From Clostridia bacterium (GTDB lineage: Bacteria; Bacillota; Clostridia; Oscillospirales; CAG-272): a DNA stretch of 64,000 bases. The notes beneath the pieces are model-generated. The model saw only the letters and a program-made list of their open reading frames with translations, was not told where the DNA came from and searched no databases. Positions 7,848 through 16,365 of the stretch are shown here, one piece after another; the first letter of the stretch is position 1; each line of letters opens with the position of its first letter. Location of the stretch: NCBI GenBank assembly GCA_017456905.1, contig JAFTIL010000013.1, positions 34,207 through 98,206 of the forward strand. Direction: 5' to 3'. Position numbers and translations under genes: made by a program.

Positions 7848-9164
7848 ATGACTTACAACAAGAAGACCATTGAAGACATTGCCGTTGCCGGCAAAAAAGT
7901 CCTTGTGCGTTGCGACTTCAACGTGCCCCTTAAGGACGGCGTGATCACCAGCGATAAGCGTATCGTTGAGGCTCTGCCCACCATCAAGTACCTGAGAGAT
8001 CAGGGTGCTATGGTGATCCTGTGCTCCCACATGGGCAAGCCCCACAACGTATTTGACGCCAAGCTGAAGCTGGACAAGAAGGAGATCGCCAAGATCGAGA
8101 AGCTGCCCGAGGCTGAGCAGGAGGCCGCTACCGCCGCGGCTCTGGAAAAGGCAAAGGGTGACGTGAAGAAGTTCTCCTTGCAGGTCGTTGCTGACAAGCT
8201 GAACGAGCTGCTGGGTGGCGGCGTTGTTTTCGCCAACGATACCGTGGGTGAGGATGCCCAGGCTAAGGTCGCTGCTATGAAGCCCGGCGATATCGTCCTG
8301 CTCCAGAACACCCGTTTCACCGCAGGTGAGTCCAAGAATGATCCCGAGTTCTCCAAGCAGTTGGCTGCTTTTGCCGAGATATTCGTCAACGACGCTTTCG
8401 GTACTGCTCACCGCGCTCACGCTTCCACCGCAGGTGTGGTTCAGCACGCAGGTCTGCCCGCTGTTTGCGGCTACCTGATCCAGAAGGAAATTTCCGTTAT
8501 GGGTAAGGCTCTGTCCGATCCCGCCCGTCCCTTCGTGGCAATCCTGGGCGGCGCAAAGGTTTCCGACAAGCTCAACGTTATCAACAACCTGCTGGGCAAG
8601 GTCGACACCCTCATCATCGGCGGTGGCATGGCTTACACCTTCCAGGCCGCTCGCGGCTATGAGGTCGGTAAGTCCCTCCTGGACGAGTCCAAGATCGACT
8701 ACTGCAAGGAAATGATGGCCAAGGCTGAGGCCAACGGCGTGAAGCTCCTCCTGCCCGTGGACGTCACCGTTGCCGCTGAGTTCCCCAACCCCATTGACGC
8801 TCCCATCGACGTTGAGGTGGTTCCCGCCTCCGCTATCCCCGCCGACAAGGAGGGAATGGACATCGGTACCGAGACCATGGCCCTCTACGCTGAGGCTGTG
8901 AAGACCGCTAAGACCGTTGTTTGGAACGGTCCCATGGGCGTGTTTGAGAACCCCACTCTGGCCAAGGGTACCATCTCCGTGGCCGAGGCTCTGGCTGACT
9001 CCGACTGCATCTCTATCGTCGGTGGTGGCGACTCTGCCGCCGCTTGCGAGCAGCTGGGCTACGCTGACCGCATCACCCACATCTCCACCGGTGGCGGCGC
9101 TTCTCTCGAGTTCCTCGAGGGCCTGGAGCTTCCCGGCATCGCTTGCCTGATGGACAAGGAGTAA
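7848..9164 (+). CDS. pgk: Phosphoglycerate kinase
   Basis: 438 aa. Transfers phosphate from 1,3-bisphosphoglycerate to ADP in glycolysis; cytoplasmic. Motifs: [11 protein letters not shown] at the N-terminus, [35 protein letters not shown], and the C-domain [11 protein letters not shown]. The usual SHLGRP reads SHMGKP here. Between it and the [13 protein letters not shown] helix there is an extra charged, Lys/Glu/Ala-rich stretch of about 30 residues (about 65-100), which explains why it is longer than the usual ~395 aa. The ATG at 7848 is chosen because the in-frame GTG at 7836 lies inside the AAAGGTGG ribosome site. Very rich in favoured codons, so probably highly expressed. Confidence 0.97.
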   Translation: MTYNKKTIEDIAVAGKKVLVRCDFNVPLKDGVITSDKRIVEALPTIKYLRDQGAMVILCSHMGKPHNVFDAKLKLDKKEIAKIEKLPEAEQEAATAAALEKAKGDVKKFSLQVVADKLNELLGGGVVFANDTVGEDAQAKVAAMKPGDIVLLQNTRFTAGESKNDPEFSKQLAAFAEIFVNDAFGTAHRAHASTAGVVQHAGLPAVCGYLIQKEISVMGKALSDPARPFVAILGGAKVSDKLNVINNLLGKVDTLIIGGGMAYTFQAARGYEVGKSLLDESKIDYCKEMMAKAEANGVKLLLPVDVTVAAEFPNPIDAPIDVEVVPASAIPADKEGMDIGTETMALYAEAVKTAKTVVWNGPMGVFENPTLAKGTISVAEALADSDCISIVGGGDSAAACEQLGYADRITHISTGGGASLEFLEGLELPGIACLMDKE

Positions 9165-9232
9165 AACGGGAGAACGCGAAGGGGAGCTTTTGAGAAAAGC
9201 TCCCCCTCGACCCCCTCAAAACCTTTCAAAAA
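9165..9232 (+). repeat. Dispersed hairpin repeat, copy 3 (after pgk)
   Basis: The hairpin at 9181-9205 (11-bp GGGGAGCTTTT stem) starts 16 bp after the pgk stop and is followed by the CCCCCTCAAAACCTTTCAAA flank. A second, unrelated hairpin lies at 9259-9297. Confidence 0.8.
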
Positions 9233-9258
9233 GTCTTGACAAGCCCTACGTCCCCTTT

Positions 9259-9297
9259 GGAGGCTGTATGAGCAAGACCAAAGGCCTATCAGCCTCC
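9259..9297 (+). other. Hairpin between pgk and the esterase gene
   Basis: GGAGGCTG and CAGCCTCC pair around a 23-nt loop. There is no U-run, so it is not a classical terminator; transcription from pgk may continue into the esterase gene and tpiA. Confidence 0.4.
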
Positions 9298-9339
9298 CCG
9301 CGGGGCGCGATAGCAAAATAAAGAATACGAGGTGAAGGT

Positions 9340-9993
9340 ATGAACACCCACGAGTCTTATGTCGTCCCCGGGACGGGGATGTTCTGGGGCTATCTGCAAG
9401 CCCTGCCCAAGGATTACGATCCCAACGGAAGCTATCCGCTGGTGATCTTCCTCCACGGCACAGGCGAGTGTGGCAACGGCACCACCGAACTGGACCGCGT
9501 AGCCATTCACGGCTACCCCATGCACGTAAGTCAGGGGCGAGAGTACCCCTTCATCCTCATCAGTCCCCAGCTCCCCGAGGGGAAGTACTGGGGCGCCTAC
9601 ATTGAATCCCTGAATCTGTTTCTGGATCATCTCATCGCCACCCTTCCCGTGGATGAAAAGCGCATCTATCTGACGGGGCTTTCCAACGGCGGCACGGGCA
9701 CCTACCTGTGGGGTCAGGCCAACGCCGACCGCTTTGCCGCTCTGCTCCCCGTCTGCGGCGCGGGTATCGCTTGGGGTGTTCGCGAAATGCTGAACATTCC
9801 CGTGTGGGGCTTCCACGGCGACTGTGACGAAGCACTCCACTACACCGAGACCGTGAGGATGATCGAGGGCATCAACGCCATGGGCGGTAATGCCAAGCTG
9901 ACCATCTACCCCGGCGCGGGGCACGGCTGCTGGATCTACGTCTACGACGATCCCGAGGTCATGGCCTGGATGCTGGAACAGAAACGAAACTGA
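9340..9993 (+). CDS. Alpha/beta hydrolase, esterase/phospholipase-carboxylesterase type
   Basis: 217 aa, cytoplasmic (no signal peptide). It has the LpqC/dienelactone-hydrolase layout: the oxyanion-loop motif VIFLHGTGE near residue 38, nucleophile S115 in GLSNGG, an acid at D161 or D163 in FHGDCDE, and H195 in GAGHGCW. This is a complete catalytic triad. Family members cleave short-chain esters, acetylated sugars or feruloyl groups; the substrate here cannot be read from sequence. It sits between pgk and tpiA, two glycolytic genes that are often adjacent, so it appears inserted into that pair. The RBS is GAGGTGAAGG. Confidence 0.85.
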   Translation: MNTHESYVVPGTGMFWGYLQALPKDYDPNGSYPLVIFLHGTGECGNGTTELDRVAIHGYPMHVSQGREYPFILISPQLPEGKYWGAYIESLNLFLDHLIATLPVDEKRIYLTGLSNGGTGTYLWGQANADRFAALLPVCGAGIAWGVREMLNIPVWGFHGDCDEALHYTETVRMIEGINAMGGNAKLTIYPGAGHGCWIYVYDDPEVMAWMLEQKRN

Positions 9994-10020
9994 ATCAAAA
10001 CCGAAAGGAAATTGAATACC

Positions 10021-10776
10021 ATGAGAAGATACGTAATCGCAGGTAACTGGAAGATGAACAAGACTCCCAGCGCCGCCAAGGCTCTGATTGAGGAGATGAA
10101 GCCCCTGGTGGCCGGCAAGGACAACTGTGACGTGGTCCTGTGCGTGCCCGCCATCGACATCCCCGCCGCTATCGAGGCAACCGCCGGCTCTAACATCAAG
10201 ATCGGTGCCGAGAACGTCCACTTCAAGGCCTCCGGCGCCTACACCGGCGAGATCTCTGCCGAGATGCTGGTTGAGGCCGGCGTGGAGTACGTGGTGATCG
10301 GTCACTCCGAGCGCAGACAGTACTTCGCCGAGACCGACCAGACCGTCAACCTCCGCACCCTGGCCGCTCTGAACGCAGGCCTGAAGGCCATCGTTTGCGT
10401 GGGCGAGACCCTGGAGCAGAGAGAGCTGGGATACACCGAGACCCTTCTGAAGTTCCAGACCAAGATGGCTCTGACCAATGTCACCGCCGAGCAGATGAAG
10501 AACGTCATCATCGCCTATGAGCCCGTCTGGGCAATCGGTACCGGCGTGACCGCTACCGCCGATCAGGCTGACGAGGGCAACGGCTACGTTCGTGCCGCTG
10601 TGGCCGAGATGTTCGGTGCCGAGATCGCCGAGGCTACCGTCGTTCAATACGGCGGCTCCATGAACGAGAAGAACGCCGCAGAGCTTCTGTCCAAGCCCAA
10701 CGTGGACGGCGGCCTCATCGGCGGCGCATCCCTCGTGGCTGCTAAGTTCACCGCAATCGTAGACGCTGCTCAGTAA
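10021..10776 (+). CDS. tpiA: Triosephosphate isomerase
   Basis: 251 aa. Interconverts glyceraldehyde-3-phosphate and dihydroxyacetone phosphate. TIM-barrel landmarks: AGNWKMNK (catalytic K11), VIGHSERR (H95), AYEPVWAIGTG (E167) and the phosphate loops YGGSMNEKN and GLIGGASL. The ATG at 10021 is preferred over an in-frame TTG at 10012 because AAAGGAA lies before it. It follows pgk and the esterase, forming a lower-glycolysis group. Confidence 0.97.
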   Translation: MRRYVIAGNWKMNKTPSAAKALIEEMKPLVAGKDNCDVVLCVPAIDIPAAIEATAGSNIKIGAENVHFKASGAYTGEISAEMLVEAGVEYVVIGHSERRQYFAETDQTVNLRTLAALNAGLKAIVCVGETLEQRELGYTETLLKFQTKMALTNVTAEQMKNVIIAYEPVWAIGTGVTATADQADEGNGYVRAAVAEMFGAEIAEATVVQYGGSMNEKNAAELLSKPNVDGGLIGGASLVAAKFTAIVDAAQ

Positions 10777-10852
10777 TGGAGTACGGAGTACGCTGGGGAG
10801 GAACTTCTTGAAAGAAGTTCCTCCCCAGACCCCACTTCAAGAACTTCTGAAA
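10777..10852 (+). repeat. Dispersed hairpin repeat, copy 4 (after tpiA)
   Basis: Perfect 16-bp stem at 10794-10827 (TGGGGAGGAACTTCTT, 2-nt loop), preceded by GAGTACGC and followed by ACCCCACTTCAAGAACTT. It forms an inverted pair with copy 5. Confidence 0.85.
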
Positions 10853-10899
10853 CTGTATTTGTTGCGAATATGCTTTCAAAAATTCTTGAATCCTCATAT

Positions 10900-10972
10900 A
10901 AAAGTTTTGAAAAGGATGGGGTTCGGGGAAGGAAAAACTTTTTCAAAAGTTTTTCCTTCCCCGCAAAAAACA
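10900..10972 (-). repeat. Dispersed hairpin repeat, copy 5 (before rbfA, inverted relative to copy 4)
   Basis: The hairpin at 10924-10963 has CGGGGAAGGAAAAACTTT arms. The AAAAGTTTTGAAAAGGATGG flank is the reverse complement of the flank of copy 4, so copies 4 and 5 are arranged tail to tail over 200 bp. Confidence 0.8.
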
Positions 10973-10989
10973 CCCCCAAAGGAGAAGAC

Positions 10990-11400
10990 ATGGCAAAACA
11001 CAGAAGAGGCCGCATCAATGAAGAGATGTTCAAGGAAACGGCCAAGATCATGCAGAACGTCAAGGATCCCCGCATCAGCGAGAATTTCGTCAGCGTCACG
11101 GCTGTAGACGTGACCCCCGACCTGAAATTCGCCAAGGTCTATTATTCCGCCCTGCGCGGCGACCCCAAAGAAATCAAGAAGGGTCTTGCTTCCTGCGCGG
11201 GCTTTATCCGTGGGCAGATCGCTAAAAATCTGAATCTCCGCATCACCCCCGAACTGACCTTCGTGGAGGATACCTCTATCGCCTACGGTGCCAAGATCGA
11301 AAAGATTATCAGCGGCTTTACCTATGTCACCGAGGAGTTTTCCGACGAGGATAAGACCGAGAATATTGAAGATGATGAGGACGAGGATGACGATGAGTGA
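10990..11400 (+). CDS. rbfA: Ribosome-binding factor A
   Basis: 136 aa. A cold-shock assembly factor that binds the 30S subunit and helps mature the 16S 5' end. KH-type core: KHRRGRINEEMFKETAKIM, DPRISENFVSVTAVDVTPDL, FAKVYYSAL and LRITPELTFVEDTSIAYGAKI. The C-terminus adds a run of about 20 mostly acidic residues. Start chosen at 10990 after AAAGGAGAAGAC. It is normally found in the nusA-infB cluster; here only nrnA follows, overlapping by 8 nt. Confidence 0.96.
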   Translation: MAKHRRGRINEEMFKETAKIMQNVKDPRISENFVSVTAVDVTPDLKFAKVYYSALRGDPKEIKKGLASCAGFIRGQIAKNLNLRITPELTFVEDTSIAYGAKIEKIISGFTYVTEEFSDEDKTENIEDDEDEDDDE

Positions 11401-12406
11401 TTTTCGCTCCATGACTCTTGCCGAGTTGGCGGCATCCCTCCGCGGTGGTGTTGCTACGTTGGTCATTTTCCACCGACATCCCGACGGTGATGCCGTTGGC
11501 GCGGGCTTTGCCCTCCGCCTGCTGTTGGAGGCCATGGGGTGCACCGTGCGGTGTATCTGCGAGGACGAGATCCCTGAAAGACTACGCTTTCTCGTGGGGG
11601 ACAAGCAGGAGAGCATTTTGCCCGAAAACCTGTCTGCGGATTTTGTCCCTGGGCAGATCATCACCGTAGATACTGCTTCCCCCGCCCAGATGGGAAGCCT
11701 TTATCCCGTGTACGAGGGCAAGGTGGATCTGATGATCGACCACCACGAGCGAGGCGAAAGGTATGCTCACGGTTGGATCAACGGACGCGCCTCCTCCACG
11801 GGTGAGATGATCTTCGAGCTGTCCTGTGAGCTTTTGAAAACGGGACGCATTTCAGCCATTCCCGACGGGCTCTGCAAGCTGCTGTACGCCGCTGTCAGCT
11901 CGGACACGGGTTGCTTCCGCTACAGCAACGTGACCCCCACGACCCATGCCTGCGCGGCTGAGCTTTTGTCGGGAGGCACTTTTGATCCCGCAGAGATCAA
12001 CCATCAGCTCTTTGAAGTAAAATCCGAAAAGCTCGTGTTAGCCGAGCGGTTGGGTGCCGAGCGCCTGACCCGATATTGCGGCGGCGCGTTGGGGATCATT
12101 ACCTTTCCCGTGAGCCTTAAAAAAGAGCACGGGCTTACCGACGAGCATCTGGAGACCCTGGTGGATATCCCTCGTTCTCTGGAGGGCGTACAGGTGGCCG
12201 TGGCCATCCGTCAGCCGACGGACGCGCCCGTGTTCCGCGTTTCCATGCGCTCCAACGGCCACGTGGACGTGGCGGCTGTCTGCGCTCGCTTTGGCGGCGG
12301 CGGACACGTCAAGGCGGCGGGCTGTACCATAGACGAACCTGCCGTTGAAACCGTCCTGCAAGCCGCAGATACGGTGGCGGCGGTAATTTCTCAAGTCTTG
12401 AAATAA
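11393..12406 (+). CDS. nrnA: Bifunctional oligoribonuclease / pAp phosphatase (DHH family)
   Basis: 337 aa. NrnA degrades 2-5 nt RNA fragments and dephosphorylates 3'-phosphoadenosine 5'-phosphate. DHH motifs in order: FHRHPDGDAVGAG, VDTASPAQMG, IDHHERGE, SSDTGCFRYSN; the DHHA1 domain ends with FGGGGHVKAAG. These give a full set of manganese ligands. The ATG at 11393 lies inside the rbfA end (8-nt overlap), which implies translational coupling. rbfA-nrnA is a common pair in Firmicutes; the usual truB does not follow here. Confidence 0.95.
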   Translation: MSDFRSMTLAELAASLRGGVATLVIFHRHPDGDAVGAGFALRLLLEAMGCTVRCICEDEIPERLRFLVGDKQESILPENLSADFVPGQIITVDTASPAQMGSLYPVYEGKVDLMIDHHERGERYAHGWINGRASSTGEMIFELSCELLKTGRISAIPDGLCKLLYAAVSSDTGCFRYSNVTPTTHACAAELLSGGTFDPAEINHQLFEVKSEKLVLAERLGAERLTRYCGGALGIITFPVSLKKEHGLTDEHLETLVDIPRSLEGVQVAVAIRQPTDAPVFRVSMRSNGHVDVAAVCARFGGGGHVKAAGCTIDEPAVETVLQAADTVAAVISQVLK

Positions 12407-12435
12407 AATTACAATATATTTAAGGAGGACGACCC

Positions 12436-13065
12436 ATGAGTACCCTGCATATCGTAGACCATCCCCTCATCACCCACAAGCTGTCCATTATGAGACAAAA
12501 GGACACAGGTTCTAAGGATTTCCGTGAGCTGCTCGACGAGATCGCCATGCTCATGGGCTATGAGTTGACCCGCGACCTCCCCCTGGAGGACGTGGATATT
12601 GAGACTCCTCTGGTGCCTATGAAGGCAAAAATGGTGGCAGGACGTAAGCTGGCCATCGTTCCCATCCTTCGCGCCGGTCTCGGCATGGTGGACGGACTGC
12701 TCCGCCTGGTACCCGTGGCCAAGGTGGGTCACATCGGTCTCTACCGTGACCCCGAAACCCACAAGCCCGTGGAATATTACTGCAAGCTCCCCTTTGACAT
12801 TGAGGACCGTCTGGTCATCCTGGTGGACCCCATGCTGGCCACCGGTGGCTCTGCCGCTGACGCGCTGACCATGCTGAAGGCCAAGGGTTGCAAGAACATC
12901 CGCTTCATGTGTCTGGTGGCTGCCCCTGAGGGCGTGAAGGTGGTACAGGAGGCTCATCCCGACGTGGATATCTACACCGCATCCTTGGACGAGTGTCTCA
13001 ACGACCACGCCTACATCGTTCCCGGTCTTGGTGACGCGGGTGACCGTATCTTTGGTACGCTGTAA
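12436..13065 (+). CDS. upp: Uracil phosphoribosyltransferase
   Basis: 209 aa of normal length. Makes UMP from uracil and PRPP (pyrimidine salvage). Motifs: [28 protein letters not shown], the PRPP loop [14 protein letters not shown], and the uracil-binding end [13 protein letters not shown]. The RBS AAGGAGG stands 8 nt before the ATG. A hairpin follows the stop codon. Confidence 0.97.
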   Translation: MSTLHIVDHPLITHKLSIMRQKDTGSKDFRELLDEIAMLMGYELTRDLPLEDVDIETPLVPMKAKMVAGRKLAIVPILRAGLGMVDGLLRLVPVAKVGHIGLYRDPETHKPVEYYCKLPFDIEDRLVILVDPMLATGGSAADALTMLKAKGCKNIRFMCLVAAPEGVKVVQEAHPDVDIYTASLDECLNDHAYIVPGLGDAGDRIFGTL

Positions 13066-13078
13066 TTGATCATATCAG

Positions 13079-13112
13079 CCCCCGACAAATCCTTTGTCGG
13101 GGGTGAACTTTT
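13079..13112 (+). terminator. Terminator after upp
   Basis: Perfect 11-bp stem CCCCCGACAAA/TTTGTCGGGGG with a 3-nt loop. The following T-run is weak (TGAACTTTT). Confidence 0.75.
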
Positions 13113-13131
13113 ATCACCCCGCGTAGGGAAG

Positions 13132-13425
13132 TAAATTGTTGTTTGGCGGAGGACGAGGAGTACGCGAGGGGAACTTTTCTCAAAAGTTCCCCTCGACCCC
13201 TCAAAACCTTTTAAAAGGGATTATGTCAAGAAATCAATACCCGATAGATATCTAAATTTCCTTTGTGTGTCGAGAGAAATTTATATCACCGCGGGTAGCC
13301 GTTTGCCGCCCATGTGGGGCCCCTTCCCCACAGTGATATCCCAACATTATTTCGCGGGATGGCATTTACACGGGTTAAACATCCCCGGCATTGGCCGGCG
13401 GCACTGCCGCCTAAACAACAATTTA
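13132..13425. mobile_element. MITE-like element with terminal inverted repeats, non-coding
   Basis: TAAATTGTTGTTTGGCGG at 13132-13149 is repeated in reverse complement at 13407-13425 with one extra base. The 294-bp interval has no gene. It carries hairpin repeat copy 6, a TGTGGGG/CCCCACA hairpin at 13313-13332 and a GC-rich hairpin at its right end. The same left end (GGGAAGTAAATTGTTGTTT) recurs at 63889-63907, again followed by a hairpin repeat, so this is a dispersed unit and not chance symmetry. No clear target-site duplication was seen. Confidence 0.6.
13153..13219 (+). repeat. Dispersed hairpin repeat, copy 6 (inside the MITE-like element)
   Basis: The hairpin at 13165-13195 has a CGAGGGGAACTTTT stem, preceded by GAGGAGTACG and followed by ACCCCTCAAAACCTTTTAAA. 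Here the repeat lies 90-150 bp from the stop of upp instead of abutting it. Confidence 0.8.
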
Positions 13426-13454
13426 TAAAATTATAAAAAATAAAATTTGGTTTG

Positions 13455-13499
13455 GAAAGAAATCAACGCAGGACGGTGTCTTAATAGGTACAGAGACAA
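13455..13499 (+). promoter_or_regulatory. Candidate ECF-sigma promoter of the first sigma module
   Basis: GAAAGA, 17 bp, GTCTTAATA, then TACAGAGACAA just before the RBS. The same blocks at the same spacing occur at 16303-16347 before the second module. This suggests the sigma factors recognise their own promoters. Confidence 0.6.
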
Positions 13500-13516
13500 A
13501 AAGGAGGAAATCGAAT

Positions 13517-14059
13517 ATGAATGATCAGGACATTATTGCTCTGTATTTTAACCGAGATGAACAGGCCATCGTGGAGACCGATAAAAAATACGGAAACCTG
13601 TGTATGCAGGTGTCCATGAACGTGCTGGATAGCAAGCCCGACGCCGAGGAATGCGTCAGCGATACGTATTTAAAGACGTGGAACACTATCCCGCCCACAA
13701 AGCCCAACTCTCTCTGCGCCTTCGTTTGTAAGATCGTGCGAAATCTTTCCCTCAATCGCCTGCGGGATCTGCGCCGCGAAAAGCGCAACCGTGAGCTGAC
13801 GGTCTCCTTTGAGGAGTTGGAGGCCTGCATCCCCATGCCAGATGAGTCCAAAAACGAGCTATCCCACCTGCTCACCGCCTTTTTGGACGGGCAGGGAGAA
13901 ACTGACCGCGTGCTGTTTATGGGACGGTATTGGTTCCATTGCTCGGTTGGCGACCTGGCCAAACGCATGGGACTGACCCAAAACGCCGTGTCCCTGCGGC
14001 TCTACAAGACCCGTGAAAAGCTGCGGGCGTATCTCACCGAAAGGGGGTATCGCGTATGA
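13517..14059 (+). CDS. ECF-type RNA polymerase sigma factor (first of two paralogues)
   Basis: 180 aa. Region sigma-2: EQAIVETDKKYGNLCMQVSM, DAEECVSDTYLKTWNTIPP, then FVCKIVRNLSLNRLR. Region sigma-4: LAKRMGLTQNAVSLRLYKTR, the DNA-binding helix-turn-helix. These bind core polymerase and direct it to a small regulon. The stop codon overlaps the next gene's start (ATGA), so it is translated with its membrane partner. It is very similar to the gene at 16366 along its whole length. The signal sensed is unknown. Confidence 0.93.
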   Translation: MNDQDIIALYFNRDEQAIVETDKKYGNLCMQVSMNVLDSKPDAEECVSDTYLKTWNTIPPTKPNSLCAFVCKIVRNLSLNRLRDLRREKRNRELTVSFEELEACIPMPDESKNELSHLLTAFLDGQGETDRVLFMGRYWFHCSVGDLAKRMGLTQNAVSLRLYKTREKLRAYLTERGYRV

Positions 14060-16233
14060 CACGGGAAAACATCATGGAAGCCATGAACGGCATCGGTGAG
14101 CATCTCATCGTGGAGGCCGCCGAAACGCTGGGCTTTGTGAAAGGCTCTGCCGTTGTCGTCAAGGCTGAAAGGCGAAAAGGGCCGAGTGCCTTTTCGAGAT
14201 TCATGAACAGCGGATGGGGCGTTGCCGCCGTCTGCGCCCTGGTAGCCGTCAGCGTCATGGGCGGTATCATCTGGGCGGGGCAGCAGCCGGGGGTCAATCC
14301 GCCGGTGGTGACGCCCGAGGAATCTGAGACGGTGACGGAAGCCGTTGGATCGGAGATTGAAAGCCTGGAACAAACCGTGGAAGCAGACACCGCAGCTGGG
14401 ACCGAGAGCGAAGCCGAGACTGAGACCAAAACCGACGCGAGCGAATTTTCTTCGTTGCGCCTGACGGACTTTTCTCAGGTGGATCCGTCCGTGTTTACCA
14501 CTTTTCAGTGTGACGTATCCATCACAGAGGACGGAAGTCTGCTCCTTTCGGCCAACTGGCCTTACGGCTCCTATGCCAGTGCCTCGTTTGCGGTGGACCC
14601 TCGTGATCTTATAGCCTGCGTCCCCGGACAAGATAACGCTGTCTACACCCCCGGTGCCATTCTTTTCAAATTTAAACGTGTAAATGCAGATAACGGCACG
14701 GTTGACGCTCTCTTCAAGGGCAAAGACCAGCCGGATGCCGAGGGGAGCCGACCTCCCCACCTCTATCAGTGCGACGAAAATACGGGTTATGAATATCTGA
14801 TCCTGTGTACCGATCATATGGAAACCTATATGAACGGCAGCCAACCTGCTATGACTATGATATGGATATATTTAGGCACTGATCAGGTCTACTCCGACGG
14901 CCGCACCATGACGGTGGAGGAGATGATCTTCTATCCTACCTCAAGCGAAGCCCTTTCTGCTTATTCGGACTATCTGAAAGGGGAAGGGATCGTGGCTGAA
15001 TTGCTTTACAACAAGGGTAATTCCGACACTTGTTATGTGGTGGACAATCCGAACTACAAAAACGTTGCCTTGCAGATCCCTTCTACGAGCCCTGACGGAC
15101 GGAAAGTCAAAGAAGTTAACGATGGCGCTTTTCGTAATAACGTCTTCCTCCGCCTTCTGACCGTTGACGAGGGGGTGGAGTATATCGGCAGAGACGCCTT
15201 TTATAACTGCACCGGTATGACTGTAGCCTACCTGCCTGATTCTCTGATCTATTTGGAAAGAAGCGCCTTTGGCCAATGCAACGCCATGACAGAGATCTAT
15301 CTGGGGAAGGGTCTGCGATCGATAGAACAGTACGCCTTGCCTATATCGTCCGAGGCATTTACAGACATCTACTATAACGGCACGATTGCTGATTGGTATC
15401 GCATTGCTCGCCGAACCACAACGGCCAATCATCCCATTACGGTGCATTGTAGCGACGGTGCGGTGGACTATTCGGATCCTGCGCCAGAAAACCTGCCCGA
15501 CAACGAGGTATATTGGGATCTGTCCTCGCTTTTGGCCATGGCTCCTGCCATGGAATCTGAGGCAGGAGAGACTTTGGTTTCCTGTGAAGCGAAAGTGATT
15601 CGGCTGAAGCAAGGTAAATACGGTGCGTACATGGACGTCGTTTTGCGTTGGGGATTGTTTGTCAAACAAAATATTTCTCGCTACGGCTTTGATATTCTAT
15701 CCATTCAAGATGGCCGTATTCTGGCGAAGCCTGATATCGCGCCCGGTATGTACCGCGCCAACGGTGCGGGCGGTATGGTGTATTTCGAAGAAGCAATTTC
15801 CGGTGATTATGACGCGATGATCTTTATGTATGATTACGGCATGGATAGTGGTAATGTTTTTCGCTACAGGACTTTGTATTACGGCATTGAATGTGATAAC
15901 GGTACTGTTGAAATCAAAAACAACTACCATATGAGCCCAGGACTGACGGAAGACGGTTATATTGACAGAGGATATCAAAGACGTGAATTGTCTGATCGGA
16001 TCAACGTGTTTAACGTTTTAAAATATGATCTGGACGATTATTATTTTGGCTCGGACGGTTACTATCTTATGGCTACCGCACCTGACGGGAATACCACCGT
16101 GTTCACCCCAAAGAATGCGCCGACCTTTGTTCGCGAGAACGTAGGGATTGTGGGGAGCATGACTCTGACGGATATTCTCAATCAAGGTTTTCCTGCTTTC
16201 TACGAGCAATACGGTCCTCGCAAGAAAGATTGA
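14056..16233 (+). CDS. Membrane-bound probable anti-sigma partner with BspA-type leucine-rich repeats
   Basis: 725 aa. Residues 1-50 are cytoplasmic (NIMEAMNGIGEHLIVEAAE), 53-73 is a single membrane helix, and 80-135 is a Ser/Thr/Glu-rich linker. The long exported part holds about three LRR_5/BspA-type repeats near residues 345-445 (DGAFRNNVFLRLLTVDEGVE, YIGRDAFYNCTGMTVAYLPD, SAFGQCNAMTEIYLGKGLRS), flanked by beta-rich regions with no family I know. Coupling to the sigma gene through ATGA and the one-helix layout argue that the cytoplasmic part holds the sigma factor. No zinc-binding HxxxCxxC is present, so it is not a ZAS-type anti-sigma factor. The anti-sigma role is inferred from context. 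Confidence 0.8.
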   Translation: MTRENIMEAMNGIGEHLIVEAAETLGFVKGSAVVVKAERRKGPSAFSRFMNSGWGVAAVCALVAVSVMGGIIWAGQQPGVNPPVVTPEESETVTEAVGSEIESLEQTVEADTAAGTESEAETETKTDASEFSSLRLTDFSQVDPSVFTTFQCDVSITEDGSLLLSANWPYGSYASASFAVDPRDLIACVPGQDNAVYTPGAILFKFKRVNADNGTVDALFKGKDQPDAEGSRPPHLYQCDENTGYEYLILCTDHMETYMNGSQPAMTMIWIYLGTDQVYSDGRTMTVEEMIFYPTSSEALSAYSDYLKGEGIVAELLYNKGNSDTCYVVDNPNYKNVALQIPSTSPDGRKVKEVNDGAFRNNVFLRLLTVDEGVEYIGRDAFYNCTGMTVAYLPDSLIYLERSAFGQCNAMTEIYLGKGLRSIEQYALPISSEAFTDIYYNGTIADWYRIARRTTTANHPITVHCSDGAVDYSDPAPENLPDNEVYWDLSSLLAMAPAMESEAGETLVSCEAKVIRLKQGKYGAYMDVVLRWGLFVKQNISRYGFDILSIQDGRILAKPDIAPGMYRANGAGGMVYFEEAISGDYDAMIFMYDYGMDSGNVFRYRTLYYGIECDNGTVEIKNNYHMSPGLTEDGYIDRGYQRRELSDRINVFNVLKYDLDDYYFGSDGYYLMATAPDGNTTVFTPKNAPTFVRENVGIVGSMTLTDILNQGFPAFYEQYGPRKKD

Positions 16234-16240
16234 TCTTTCA

Positions 16241-16265
16241 CCCCGCCTTTTGGGGCGGGGTTTCT
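16241..16265 (+). terminator. Terminator after the first sigma module
   Basis: CCCCGCC pairs with GGCGGGG around a short TTTTGG loop, followed by TTTCTTT. Confidence 0.85.
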
Positions 16266-16302
16266 TTATAAACGCACTTTTTGCAAAAAATTCAAATAAT
16301 AT

Positions 16303-16347
16303 GAAAGATGACGACATATAACGGGGTCATAATAAATACAGAGACAA
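16303..16347 (+). promoter_or_regulatory. Candidate ECF-sigma promoter of the second sigma module
   Basis: GAAAGA, 17 bp, GTCATAATA, then TACAGAGACAA. Across the 27 bases from 16321 it differs from the first module's copy (13473-13499) at four positions. The distance to the RBS is also similar. Confidence 0.6.
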
Positions 16348-16365
16348 TTTGAATGGGAGGTAGCT

